From NCBI GenBank assembly GCA_038131695.1, contig JAYPQA010000010.1, positions 1 to 64,000 on the forward strand: a stretch of 64,000 nt of DNA, given 5' to 3'. The notes below the pieces were generated by a model. The model ran no database searches. It was not told the DNA's origin and saw only the letters and a list, made by a program, of their open reading frames with translations. Shown here piece after piece: positions 10,307-19,894 of the stretch. How positions within the stretch are numbered: position 1 is the first letter of the stretch; each line of letters starts with the position of its first letter. The position numbers and the translations under genes are program-made. Source of the DNA: JADHLK01 sp038131695. GTDB lineage: Bacteria > Pseudomonadota > Alphaproteobacteria > Puniceispirillales > Puniceispirillaceae.

Positions 10307-11240
10307 ATGACAGGAAAGTTCTTATTACAGGAGCTCTTTGGTCAAGATGGTAAGCCTCTCTCTAAATATTTATTAGACAAAGGTATTACTGTTATTGGTA
10401 TAGTAAAAGATAATAATGATAACTCCTTTTAATGAGAACTTAAAAATTGTTTATGCAGATTTGACTAATAAATCAGAGGTTTGAGATTTAATACAATTAT
10501 ATAAACCTGATCATATTTATAATTTAGCGGGTTTATCATCTTCTCACACCCTCGATGAAGATCCAGTATTATGCTTCGAGTAAATTCTTAATACCCGCCA
10601 ACTTTTCTTTGATATTATTCACAAGAATTATCCTGCACCGTTTTTCAGTTTCAAGCAGTGAAATCTTTGCCGGATCTGAAACAACACCTCGATGAAAATA
10701 CGAATAAGGCACCATTTCTAACTATGGTGCATCAAAATTATTTAGCGTATTTATGTCCGTCAATACAGGTTAAATTTATCCTTTGCCTATGGAATTCCTT
10801 TATAATCACGAAAGTGATATAGGTCAAACAATTCTCTTATGAAAAATATAAATTGGAGTTGCTAAAATTAAACTTGAATTGAACAAAGACTTTTTCTGGA
10901 TAACTTAGATATTTACCGTGACTCAGAGATGCAAGGGATTTTGTTGAATGTATGTACAAAATATCATGTCATTCACACTCTGGGACGATTACATTCTTTC
11001 AACAGGAAGGATAACCTCAGTGTGTACCTTTGTGAAAAAGCTTTTGAATATGTTGGATTGTCATATCTTGATTATGTAACTGAAACGGGAACCTCATAGA
11101 TCTCAGCCTAATATTCAATTACATGGGAACAAGACAAAAACTAGATACATTTCCTTCAGTTTCACTTCAATAAAATTGAAAATGTATTATTCTCAATGAT
11201 CGACCATGAAATTATAAATTTAAGTGCTTATCATGAATGA
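10307..11240 (+). pseudogene. GMD-like NAD(P)-dependent sugar dehydratase/epimerase, heavily frameshifted
   Basis: The ATG at 10307 directly follows the methyltransferase stop. The start reads MTGKFLLQEL in frame, but a shift restores the dehydratase motif ITGALGQDGKPLSKYLLDKG. Later fragments in other frames give DHIYNLAGLSSS, YGIPLYNHES and DDYILSTGRITSV, all landmarks of GDP-mannose 4,6-dehydratases, then a tail with the usual basic and acidic pattern to TGA 11238-11240. Nearly every 100 bases needs a frame change, so it is more decayed than the gmd gene at 5.1 kb. It runs about 29 bases into the convergent glycosyltransferase gene. It may have made a different GDP-deoxyhexose. Confidence 0.75.
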
Positions 11241-12338
11241 TTTCATTGACGGAGGTTTTTATTTTTCTTGTAAAATTATCTGATGAAAACTCTTCAGTGA
11301 ATTTTATAATTTTATTTCGATTAAAACTCTGCCTTTTTACTTTAAGTATAGCCTCTAAAAGTGACTCTTTAGTTTCTTCTTTAAACAATATTGCATTCAA
11401 ATACAAGTGCACGGCAGATGTACTTATTTTCATGTCCCCTTGTCGCACCTTTATCTATTCCAATGAACGGAATTCCAAGGGCATTTGCTTCTAATGGTGT
11501 TAACCCATACTCTTGGTTCGTTGGAAAAATCAAAGCCTTAGCATAAGACAAATCTCTATATACCATTTCTGTCAGGCAAATTGCCCTTAAAAATAATATT
11601 TGTATCTACAATACAATTTCTTTAGTCTGTTTTCATCTGAGCTAATCACCCATGACTATTAATTTGTCATCAAGATATTTGAAGGTATCTCAAAACATAA
11701 TCTAAGGTTTTTCCACCTTTCTAATCTACTTATCATTATAAAGTAATTTTTTTGTTTTCTTTTGTATATGAGTTTATCTTTTTTAAAATTTATTGGTGAG
11801 TTTATTATTTTTGGTGTTTTTGAATAAGCATTTTGAATGAGTTTTGCTGCTACTTTAGATTGCGCGATATGAAAGATTTATGTTGAACCCTTGTGTCCAA
11901 TATTTTTCAAAATCCGAAAAATTAAAATTTTAATTAATTTTATAATAAATATATCATTCTCTAAAAATTTCTTTTCCCAAATTACCCTTGTGGGTAAATA
12001 GCAAAAGCATATTGATAGCGTTGGTATATTTTTAATATATTTTGCAAGAGAAGCAGATGATATGAATAATAAGTCATATCTTCTAAGGCTCCAAAAATGC
12101 AGAAATACAACATAAAATTGGAAAACATTAATTTGTATTGACGTATTTGTTGTAATCCACCTGAATATATACGGAACTTTAATGTTGTATTTGCTGAATT
12201 CAGGAAGTGTTTTTTTGGGGTTGTAAGCCAACGTATAAACATCGATCTTCAAAAGATCTGATGATTTTAAAAAACTCTCACTGCCAGCATTTGTTAAAAT
12301 TTGATCGTGAAAAACAGCTACTCTTAACTTTTTTGCAT
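11212..12338 (-). pseudogene. Family 4 glycosyltransferase, frameshifted
   Basis: Reading leftwards from ATG 12338 and allowing an immediate shift, the N-terminus gives KKLRVAVFHDQILTNAGSE, then VYTLAYNPKKTLPEF and a poorly preserved middle. The C-terminal domain has AKALIFPTNQEYGLTPLEAN, the E-x7-E nucleotide-sugar binding region of GT4 enzymes, then GIPFIGIDKGA and a helical tail to 11212. The interval 11570-11880 is broken in all frames. It would transfer a sugar from a nucleotide donor onto the lipid-linked glycan. The start overlaps the end of the upstream methyltransferase, so both were in one leftward operon. Confidence 0.82.
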
Positions 12339-13564
12339 GAAATTATCTCAAGGTTTGGTAGAGGAAACACTAACGTTAATCCACTCCCTTAAATTTTTTA
12401 AAAATGGTGTTTAAAGTGCCATGGCAACACTAATAAAATATCGGGTGGCTATTATTTAAAGTTGATTCTTCATCTACAATTTCTACCAAAGTCCCTAGTC
12501 ATAATTTCCCCAATTTATCTTTATTTACCTCTAAAACCTTAGAAATAATTTTACTATCTAATTTACAGCATTGTAGAATTGTATTGCCTTTTATGGGAGA
12601 GCTCCTAAGCCATATATTCTTTTTTCCTTTGTTTTTCTCACTTGTTAAGAAATTTTGAAGTTCTAATTTTTGATTTATTTATTCTTTCATTAAAACTAGT
12701 GTAAGTATTTAGGTTATCTAATCTTATAGAATTAGTTTCATAATTCAAAATATGTCTAATTTTTCATCCGCCATTTTAATTTGTCTATTTTTGCTAGCAA
12801 TTACAAGAAAACTACCGCCATTTGTATCATTGAATGAAACGTCAACTGGGTACTATTCCACAATAATTTAAAATATATAATATTTGTTTACAAATGCATA
12901 ATATTCTAAATGTTCATGACAAATAGTATCGTAAGGAATTTTTGAAAGCATTGTTGGTAATAACTTTGCTCAAATGCCCATATGCCATCATCTTCAAGAA
13001 TGTCACAAACTTGCTTTATAAATTCTAAGGGATTTTCTAAATCATAAAAACATAGAAAATGATGTGACAATTTTGCCTTATTATATTCAGCATCAACATA
13101 CACCTTAGAAGAAAAGAAAGAAGTCGTCAATTTGAATTATGTCCTTTTGATAATATTGTTTGAATTTTTATGGTGGGATCAATACCTATCACCAAACAAA
13201 TCAATTTTAGGTAAAACGATAACGTGGTTCCGTCATTGCTTCCAATATCAACAACTGTATCGCCTGTTTTCAAATTAACGTAATTTTTGATCAGATTCTA
13301 TATTATCTTAGATGACTTACCATGTCATTATTAAGACCAGATCTATATCCATAGTTTAATCCATACATCTCTTCTAAATCGTAACTAGTGTCAATCTGTA
13401 CCAAACCACAATTATTTTTACCCATGCATTTTACAAGGGTTAGAGGCCCATTAGAGATACTTTTGTTTGGATGCTGGGAAAACTCCACTTAACTGATGGT
13501 TTCCAAGATTGACTATTTCTCTTAGGTCATCATTTTTACAAATTCTGCAAGCATTTATTTTCAT
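12335..13564 (-). pseudogene. Zinc-binding plus C-terminal domain sugar C-methyltransferase, frameshifted
   Basis: From ATG 13564 the product begins MKINACRICKNDDLREIVNL, a CxxC zinc-binding domain (Methyltransf_13 type), continues with YDLEEMYGLNYGYRSGLNND, and has the SAM motif GDTVVDIGSNDGTTL. Then come FLCFYDLENPLEFIKQVCDI and GIWAFEQSY, and a C-terminal domain of the Methyltransf_14 type (KGNTILQCCKLDSKIISKVL, then LLVLPWHF and GLTLVFPLPNLEII). This three-part architecture is that of NDP-hexose C-methyltransferases such as those acting in branched-sugar pathways. At least five frame changes are needed. The exact stop is uncertain because the frame runs into the glycosyltransferase start; I end it near 12335. 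Confidence 0.8.
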
Positions 13565-13565
13565 T

Positions 13566-14110
13566 ATCTTTTCCTTGCAAGATTCAAAAGTTCTGACTAT
13601 AATTTTAAATCAAACAATAAGCTTACGTTATTAATATATTCCAACCTCTAAATCAATCCTACCACGATAATCAATAATAACATTTTGTTTGGATTGCCAA
13701 TGTCAGTAATTCCAGGAAGAACACTAAGGTAGATTTCTTTTTGTGATTTGTTGAATTTGGAGTCAAATTCTTCTTCTGTTAAAGGTCTTGGTCAACGAAA
13801 CTCATAGATCCTTCAATATATTAAATATTTGAGGAAGTTCATCTATTTTGATTTTCTCAGAAAAATTTCCTAACCTATTAACCCTTGGGTCATTTTGCAA
13901 TTTGTGAAATGTATCCCATTCCTTTTTCAGATTGTCATCTTCGTAAAGAAGATCACTAAGTTTTTTTCTTCAGCATCAATTGTCATTGTTTCTAAATTTA
14001 TATACTTTTATCTGTCTGCCTCTAAAACCCAACTCTAGTATGTCTAAATATTGGTAATCCCCATCCAATTTGATGAGCATAGATAATTAAAAAACAGGAA
14101 CAAAGATGAC
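13566..14110 (-). pseudogene. Bacterial sugar transferase (WbaP/WcaJ/ExoY type), 5' end lost
   Basis: These enzymes put the first sugar-phosphate on undecaprenyl phosphate. The visible part gives GLPIFRHTRVGFRGRQIKVY followed by KFRTM, then DEEK-like acidic residues, WDTFHKLQNDPRVNRLGNF, KIDELPQIFNILKGSMSFV and VLPGITDIGNP, all family landmarks of the catalytic domain. The first half of the protein (membrane helices before the active site) is absent: the similarity stops in a hydrophobic stretch (IFVPVFLIIYAHQ) exactly where GC-rich ligase sequence begins, near 14110. Frame changes lie near 14040, 13970, 13845, 13790, 13690 and 13625. The methyltransferase ATG follows directly. Confidence 0.85.
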
Positions 14111-15148
14111 GTAGTAGTTGTGGGGGTGGACGTCGGGCCTGACGTTTTCATATTTGTCGAGGATGCCCTCATATGCGACCAGGCGGTAGTTTGCCGTCCC
14201 AATCCCAAACATCAGGTTGTCCTGCGCCACCTGCCAGCCGCCGTTAATGGTCTTCAGCCAGGCGCTCTCCTGTGGGTTTGTTGCGCCCTGAATGAATTGA
14301 TCCGTGTACCTCGAGGCCGTCCCCGGCAGCGCCGAGAATATCACAACTACAGCCAGTATTTCTACCGCAACCAGTGCCAGGTACCGCCCCCAGTTGGGCT
14401 TCCAGACGAGCCCCGCCAGCATGCCGCCGCAGGCGCGGATGAGGAAGTTAATCCGCTCCCCCGTCATCACCGATATGACCATGGTAATCAGCGCGATAAC
14501 GCCCGATAACGCCGCAACGCGGCCCCTTACGGAGACCGCCAGCGCCACCATGATCGTGAAGGCCGGCAGCCCAACCTTGGCGACGTAATTCCCGGGCACG
14601 GGGTCGCCGTATGGCCAGTAGAGGCGGCCGCCCTTCTGCCCCTCGATGAGGATTTCCGCCGTCAGTATCCCGCACATCACGACGAGCCCAATCGCCGTCG
14701 ACAGCAGCATGGCGTAGAGTAGCCTTTTATCCTTCGCGAGCCAGAACGCCGTCGCCATGGCGAATAGCGGGAAGCGGAACCAGGCCACCGCCTCGCCGAC
14801 GGAGTAGGCGGGGAAGTCCGAGACCGCGCCCGCGAATATGCACCAGAGCCAGAACACGAAGCCCGCCCGCACCCAGAAGTGCCGAAGCCACTCGCCCTCG
14901 CGTTTAATGACGGCCCTCACCGCGAAGGTCAGCGCCAGCAGCGTCAGCCAGGCGTCGGCGGGCGTCCGCTCGATGAGGAGGATGAACGGCCCCAGGAGCC
15001 AGAAAATATGAAAGCCCCTCTCCCACTTGGGCAGGGCTGCAATGGCCTCCCGCGCGTCGGCAGTAATGGCGCGCAGGGCGGGGGTGATTTTTAGGTGGCC
15101 CGCCTCAGCCTCGAGGTAGCCGTCCAGGTGTGTGGCGTCAGTCTTCAA
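14087..15148 (-). pseudogene. O-antigen ligase family protein, C-terminus cut off
   Basis: From a TTG at 15148 (KTDATHLDGYLEAEAGHL) the frame is open for about 350 codons and encodes roughly ten membrane helices in GC-rich DNA. The last conserved element is the start of the WaaL/Wzy-C periplasmic motif (DVHPHNYYV), which normally continues into a Q-x-L-x-E-T-G stretch and two or three more helices. Here it turns abruptly into IFVPVF and a stop, and from that point the DNA is AT-rich sugar transferase sequence. The gene is therefore truncated by a recombination joint rather than by a simple mutation. A longer start at 15211 would overlap the upstream gene and is less likely. Confidence 0.8.
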
Positions 15149-15164
15149 TCTATTTTCCCATCGC

Positions 15165-16264
15165 TTAGCGGGCGGATTTAGGCGGCAGGGCCAGCGCCAG
15201 CACGGCGCCAATCAGCCCGCCCGCCATGGCGGCCATCAGGATGATGAGGATGCCGCGCCTGGGGATCAGCGACCCGGCGCGGTGGGGGCTCCCCAGCGCT
15301 CGGCTGAGGGTCGCGTTATTCTCGCGGTTCATCTTTCGGGCGGCGGCGAGCAGCTCGCCGTATTCCGCGTTGAGGGCGTTGAGGCGCGTCTCCGCAGTAT
15401 CTAGGAAGTCGGCGCCGTAGTCCGTCTTCTCGAGGATTTTGCTCAGCCGGAGGTTTAATTCCGAGCGCTCGTCAATTAATTCGGACTTCTTCTCGTATAG
15501 GGTTGTGAGGTAGTCGGAGAGGGAGGACTTGTTGACCAGGTTGACGATGTCGCCGATGGCGTCGCCCGTCACCTGCATGCGGTCGCTTGAATATCCTTGG
15601 CCGGCAGCCGAGGCGCGCTGCTCGCCGGAGATGACGCTCTGAATGGAGAGGATCGCGTCGTCAATGCCGGCGATTTGCTCATAAATTTTATTAATCCGGA
15701 GCGACAGGTCGGTCTGGTAGAACTTGGTGAGGGCGTCCTCGTTGCCGAGGTTGCGGCTCATAATCGCGCTGAGGTAGAGGTTGTTGAAATTTGAGATGCG
15801 CACGCGCAGGTCCGATGGCGTGGCCCCGCTCCTGGTCTGGAGCCCCGCGAGGCGGCCGTCCCCCTCGAGGGTTTCGAGCGCGTCCAGCATGGTGTTGACG
15901 TGGTCGTTGGCCTCGAGCGTGCCCGCAGAAGTTCCGGAGGCTGAGGTATTCGATTTGGGCGGCGCCGCTCAGCTGCGTGTTGTCGAGGACGCGGAATTGG
16001 GTGGTGAAGACCTCCGCCCAGACCTGTGGCAGCAGCACCGCCAACTGCTTGGCGCGGTCCTCGTCCATCCCCAGGGACTGGTGGTCGATGGCGATGGCGG
16101 CGGTCTTCTCGGTGGCGCGCCTCAACTCCTCATTCAACTCGGCGTTGATGGCGTCAACTTCCGCCGCCTTGAGGCCCTTCTGATTAAACCCGCCGCCTCC
16201 ACAGCTTGACGAGGATGTCGCCAATAGAGATTTCATCTTCAGCTGTCTGGATTTGCTCGGTCAT
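15165..16264 (-). pseudogene. Wzz-type chain-length determinant, internal deletion and frameshift
   Basis: ATG 16264 starts MTEQIQTAEDEISIGDILVK then LWRRR, the classic cytoplasmic N-terminus before the first membrane helix. After that the frame stops (TAA about 16192) and the sequence jumps to a coiled-coil region (NQKGLKAAEVDAINAELNEE), so the first membrane helix and much of the periplasmic head are missing. A second shift near 15905 joins LSLRNFC to NTMLDALETLEGDGRL. The C-terminal half is intact, with coiled coil (LSDYLTTLYEKKSELIDERS) and the final membrane helix (RRGILIILMAAMAGGLIGAV). It would set the length of the polymer made by the polymerase. GC-rich, head of the leftward operon. 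Confidence 0.78.
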
Positions 16265-16704
16265 TGTCAAAGTTTTCCCCTAATAAATCGTAATTAAATA
16301 ACGAATGTGATCATCCAAATCTAAATGTTTTTTTCATTTATTTGAAGATTTAATTTAAGGATAAACGCTAACGGCAATGCGCCCGAACAGAGGTCTGAGA
16401 CTAAATTCTGCATTTACATTGCATTCTTTTCATGCCACCACTCTTCGAATAGCCTCCGCATTGTTAATGAAATCAGATAGAATACTAGGGGCTCTCCTCT
16501 TCTCACCCTCGACTCCAGGCTTACTAAACAAGCTCAGGTAGGGCGTAAACATCAGCAGAACAATGGCATGACAATGGACGGTCTTTTACCATTTGAAAAT
16601 TAAAAATACGCTCCAAAAAAAGTGTGTGTCGGGTGCGCAAAGGAAAAAAAGCACTAGGATATATCTTAGAGTGCTGTAATATATTGATTCAATCAAGAAA
16701 ATAT
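16265..16704. other. AT-rich intergenic stretch with a 45-codon remnant
   Basis: No complete gene is supported. On the minus strand a frame between about 16570 and TGA 16432-16430 reads MFTPYLSLFSKPGVEGEKRR and continues APSILSDFINNAEAIRRVVA. It has the look of a real protein tail (balanced, amphipathic, no low complexity), but there is no ribosome binding site and I cannot name a family. The rest, near 16265-16380, is AT-rich and may hold the promoter of the leftward glycan operon. Confidence 0.4.
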
Positions 16705-16763
16705 TGGTAGCGGAGGAGGAACTCGAACCCCCGACACGCGGATTATGATAAAACTGCTTTAAC
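16705..16763 (-). pseudogene. tRNA-Met(CAT) 3' portion with CCA, 5' half missing
   Basis: Read leftwards from 16763: GTTAAAGC (resembling the end of a D arm GTTAGAGC), a damaged 5' strand of the anticodon stem (GTTTT in place of GCGGA), the loop ATCATAA with anticodon CAT, the stem TCCGC, variable loop, T arm around TTCGAGT, acceptor strand CTCCGCT, discriminator A and encoded CCA ending at 16705. The acceptor strand CTCCGCT pairs with GGCGGAG at 20941-20935 (one G-T pair), so the two pieces look like halves of one original gene. No functional tRNA can fold from this piece alone. Confidence 0.75.
16723..16749 (+). repeat. Left copy of 27-bp direct repeat (putative att site)
   Basis: This 27-bp sequence (starts tcgaacccccgacacgcg, ends ttatgat) is identical at 20863-20889, in the same orientation. 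It covers the anticodon loop to T loop of tRNA-Met. A perfect tRNA-derived direct repeat on both sides of a 4.1-kb unit is what integration by a tyrosine recombinase leaves behind. Confidence 0.8.
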
Positions 16764-16911
16764 TTTTCCAATTTAATTTCAGTTATTTATAAGCGGATAA
16801 ATTAGGTGTGTTAAAAATTTTGTAATGGAAATTGGTCGTTTAAAACTCTCCTCTGGAAAGAAACCTCTTCGACCAAACTGTAATCTGACAACTAAATTAT
16901 TTGGAAGATGT

Positions 16912-17034
16912 TTACCTGCGTCGTCGATATGACCTCCTGCGTCTTGGCATTTTCATTCGGGCCGCCCGTCGCAAAAGCTCATCATAATCTTCCCCATATA
17001 TCAGCCGTCCAATTAGATTGAATATAAAAAACAT
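16912..17034 (-). CDS. Small Arg-rich protein, 40 aa
   Basis: ATG 17034 follows a strong ribosome binding site (AAGGAG, eight bases upstream, within a GGAGGAAGGAG run). The frame encodes a hydrophobic N-terminus (MFFIFNLIGRLIYG), an acidic turn (EDYDELL) and an Arg-rich tail (MKMPRRRRSYRRRR) and ends at TAA 16914-16912. It lies 37 bases after the stop of the metallophosphoesterase pseudogene on the same strand, so the two were probably cotranscribed. The strong ribosome site and clean frame in a region full of broken genes argue that it is real. I do not recognise a family. The layout suggests a membrane-associated peptide with a nucleic-acid- or phospholipid-binding tail, which is inference only. 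Confidence 0.55.
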   Translation of the reverse strand: MFFIFNLIGRLIYGEDYDELLRRAARMKMPRRRRSYRRRR

Positions 17035-17070
17035 TGAAAAGACTCCTTCCTCCTACATCTGTTTCTATGG

Positions 17071-17899
17071 TTAAGTGCCGTTTGAAATCTTGATGCGTAG
17101 GTAGTCCCACTGCGACTGCGCACCAAAACCTAATTGGCAAGATACCAGCCCTATTCCACTATGTCACAAAACACCGTGATATTACCACCCCTCATAGAGA
17201 CCGCAATGCATGAACGATGGAGCGTCTAGAGACCCACAAAGGGCCTATAAAAGGCAAGTTGACTTGGCCGCAATGCGTATGCCCAGCAATGACCAGACCT
17301 TTTACGCGGCGGTCAAATGCGCCTGCAGGATCATGTGTAATAGTTAGCTTAGGAATGCTCTTGCACTCAACGGGGTAATCAACATAGCTGTAGCGACTGG
17401 TAAATTTATCACCCAATCCGCGGACGCAAACAGGACCCTCCTGCTGTCTCAAATAATGTGACCTCATTCTCCATTGCATCTACCTCAAGCCGCTCAAACT
17501 CAGTCAACCACTTATCGGCATTTGACCAGCTCTCATAATTGCCTAGCACCACGGCGCGGAATAGGGTCAACCAGCTTCATCGCATTGATAATCTTTTCAC
17601 GGTGGTCTGACAGTTATTACTTTTGGGTCAAATATGTAATCACCAACTAGCAGCACCAAGTCCGGCTTAGCAGCCTTGACCTCGAGAAGTAGCTCACGGA
17701 ACGCGGCCAACGACTCAGGGCCCTCAGGCAAATGGGTGTCACCAATAACAGCGATAGATAATGAAGTTGGCGTTACATCAGGGTCCTGAATGGATATTGA
17801 GACGTCATTTCGCTGAGTTTGTAGATTATGAGATATGGAATAGGCTAAGTAGGCACCAAATGCTCCAAGCGCTATGATGGTGGCAACGAATTTACGCAT
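17071..17899 (-). pseudogene. Membrane-anchored metallophosphoesterase (YkuE-like), frameshifted
   Basis: From ATG 17899 there is a signal anchor (FVATIIALGAFGAYLAYSI), then the metal-binding motifs of calcineurin-like phosphoesterases: VIGDTH, LVGDY, a GNYESW element in another frame (about 17545-17525), and GHTHCGQVNLPFIGPLWV. The tail in yet another frame reads QSQWDYLRIKISNGT and ends at TAA 17073-17071. Breaks lie near 17600, 17470, 17200 and 17150. Such enzymes hydrolyse phosphoesters in the periplasm, some of them acting on lipid precursors such as UDP-diacylglucosamine. It heads the leftward pair with the 40-aa protein and is divergent from the phosphotransferase gene. Confidence 0.8.
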
Positions 17900-17946
17900 T
17901 TCGGCCTTTCCTAACGCGCAAGAAACGCCCCGATATCCTCACCTTT

Positions 17947-18743
17947 ATGCAGTGTTAGCAAATAATCAAATAACTGAGCCTGTTCTCCACCGGCAAAATC
18001 ACACCGCCGCTTGGCTACCATGCCGTCTGAAAACGTATCATTGCTGGAATGGATTGATGGCCAGCCGAACCCGGAACTTCAAGCAAGTGACGGTGAACAA
18101 TTCCCGCTCTTCCAGCTTGCCATGGATGAACACAAAACAATTGATCAGGCACAAAGCATCGGACCGCTGCAGATGCGGTGCTTTGCCCTATGGACTTGAT
18201 CACGCAATTAAATCAACGCATCAGCCAATTTTGACCAGTTTACGTTTCCCAAAGAAATCAGCACCTTCTTATACAAAGAATATAAGCCCTTTATGGACAA
18301 CTCGATTGAAACCACACTCACCATTGCAAGTTAAATATTGATACCAATTCCCTCTTCACGGGAATATCAGACCCTTATTGCTTCTGATTTCGGCACGCAT
18401 AATGCCGTTCGTCTAGATAACGACAAACTGGTGTTCATAGATTTTGAATTTGCTGGCTGGGATGACCCCATCACAGCCATAGCTAACTTTATACTTCATC
18501 CAGGTATGAAATCCGGGATGTCACTTCGTCAGCCTTTTCAGGATCGTGCGCTGAGCACTTTAATTATATCCTGGTATTTATAATCGGTATCGAGCAATGC
18601 TACCTCTCTTCAGGCTTCGCTGGTGCTTAATCATGCTGAACGTCTTTGCAAAAGAACCGATAAATCGATGGAAAGCATACAACAGGGATCAAAGAGTATC
18701 TGCAATTCGAAAAGTCAAAATAGTTACTTCAAAAATTAATTAA
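17947..18743 (+). pseudogene. Choline/aminoglycoside-kinase-like phosphotransferase, frameshifted
   Basis: Pieces in three frames give LSTGKITPPLGYHAV, ENVSLLEWIDGQPNPELQAS, FPLFQLAMDEHKTIDQAQSI, then LIASDFGTHNAVRLDNDKLV and FIDFEFAGWDDP. The last two are the catalytic loop and the metal-binding DFG-like motif of the APH/choline kinase fold; in this branch the catalytic H-x-D is S-D, as in related surface-glycan proteins. The reading ends RKVKIVTSKIN at TAA 18741-18743. At least five frame changes are needed. It may phosphorylate a sugar or amino alcohol for a surface polymer. The exact N-terminus is uncertain. Confidence 0.7.
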
Positions 18744-19088
18744 GCAAAATAAAGAAAAATAGATGCTGTTTGGATTTACTAGGGGTGGTTTACCGTATTT
18801 TTATGTAAGAGATGCTAACAAAGGTCCGAACAGCAGATGACAAAATAATTGCCCCTGATTTTATTTTTCTGGCTTCCCAGTTTGCTTATATAAATCTTGA
18901 AACATTTCCTCTGCGCTCCCGGTCAGGCTGTCCCAATATGTTGAAAATAATGACGCAGATTGATTTGCCGATCATAAAATTAATCTCTGGTCAAAAATTC
19001 TATGCTAAACTAGTAAATTTTAAGATATATATCATTTTTCATTGGAGCAACCAATACATTGAGGTTAGATATATTTGATTCAAATACT
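18744..19088. other. Intergenic stretch without a supported gene
   Basis: About 345 AT-rich bases lie between the phosphotransferase and sulfotransferase remnants. A frame from ATG 18812 runs to 19078, but it lacks a ribosome binding site, resembles no family I know and overlaps the sulfotransferase start, so I do not call it. Confidence 0.4.
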
Positions 19089-19762
19089 ATGCCTGGCTGC
19101 ATGATATTGGCCCAGCCAAAATCTGCATCGACGTCGATTATGAAAACAGTCGGCGACATCACAGGTTTATTATATGGACAGCAATTTCAAACATCCAAAC
19201 CCAAAAAAACAGCATTGCTTTTAGGGTCTATAGAAAGATCGGGCATTACGCAGGACTATCGATTGTCTCAGATAAAAAATTTTCCGAACTTTTTCCTGCG
19301 CTTGAATATCCGGCCTTAAGGTTAGGGCATTCCGATATTGCTGATTTTGGCATGGCGCAAAAAAGTGATAGGAAAATCCGTTTTCATTACGATATTCATA
19401 AGCAGCACTTTCCGCCCACGGCAGCAAATATTGACCTGTTTTCTGATGTGCCCAAAGTAATACTTGTCCGAAACGTGGCCGATACAGTAGCTTCATACAG
19501 AAGAGCGCCTGTTCAGGTCAGATTCAATCAATTCCTGAACAACTCCACATTCTTGAAACAACTGGAAGATGATCTTCTGCGCTGGCAGACAGAATGGGTA
19601 AACGCCGCACAGAACGATAAAAATGCAATTGTTATCAGTTATCAGGATCTCATTACGCACCCTGATGAAGTCATAAGAAAGGTACTGGACCATTGTGACC
19701 TCAGCATTCAGGGTGGGCATGATTACATAAACCTTGCCAGTGAAAATATACCAAAGATATAG
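19089..19762 (+). pseudogene. Sulfotransferase-domain protein, frameshifted
   Basis: ATG 19089 begins MPGCMILAQPKSASTSIMKT, where QPKSASTS is the 5'-phosphosulfate-binding loop of PAPS sulfotransferases. A shift near 19315 joins LSQIKNFPNFF to LEYPALRLGHSDIADFGMAQ and the second half, which has DVPKVILVRNVADTVASYRR, the 3'-phosphate-binding motif, and a final ITHPDEVIRKVLDHCDL. The stop is at 19760-19762. Length is close to the family minimum once the shift is repaired. It is not a copy of the 8.7-kb sulfotransferase: the loop sequences differ (KSGSTW against KSASTS). The substrate is unknown, presumably a cell-surface sugar. Confidence 0.75.
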
Positions 19763-19894
19763 TAAGTATTGACTGTGCAATCAAAATAACGCGCATTGAA
19801 CAAAGAAGGACGCCTTATCGGAGTTTTTATGGGAAACCTACAGATAGCTTCAACGTTACAAAATAAGTCTGGTCAAAAAAATCAATTTTCAATA

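Noticed and set aside
18812..19078. 88-codon frame between the phosphotransferase and sulfotransferase remnants
   Set aside because: No ribosome site, no family resemblance, overlaps the sulfotransferase start in another frame.
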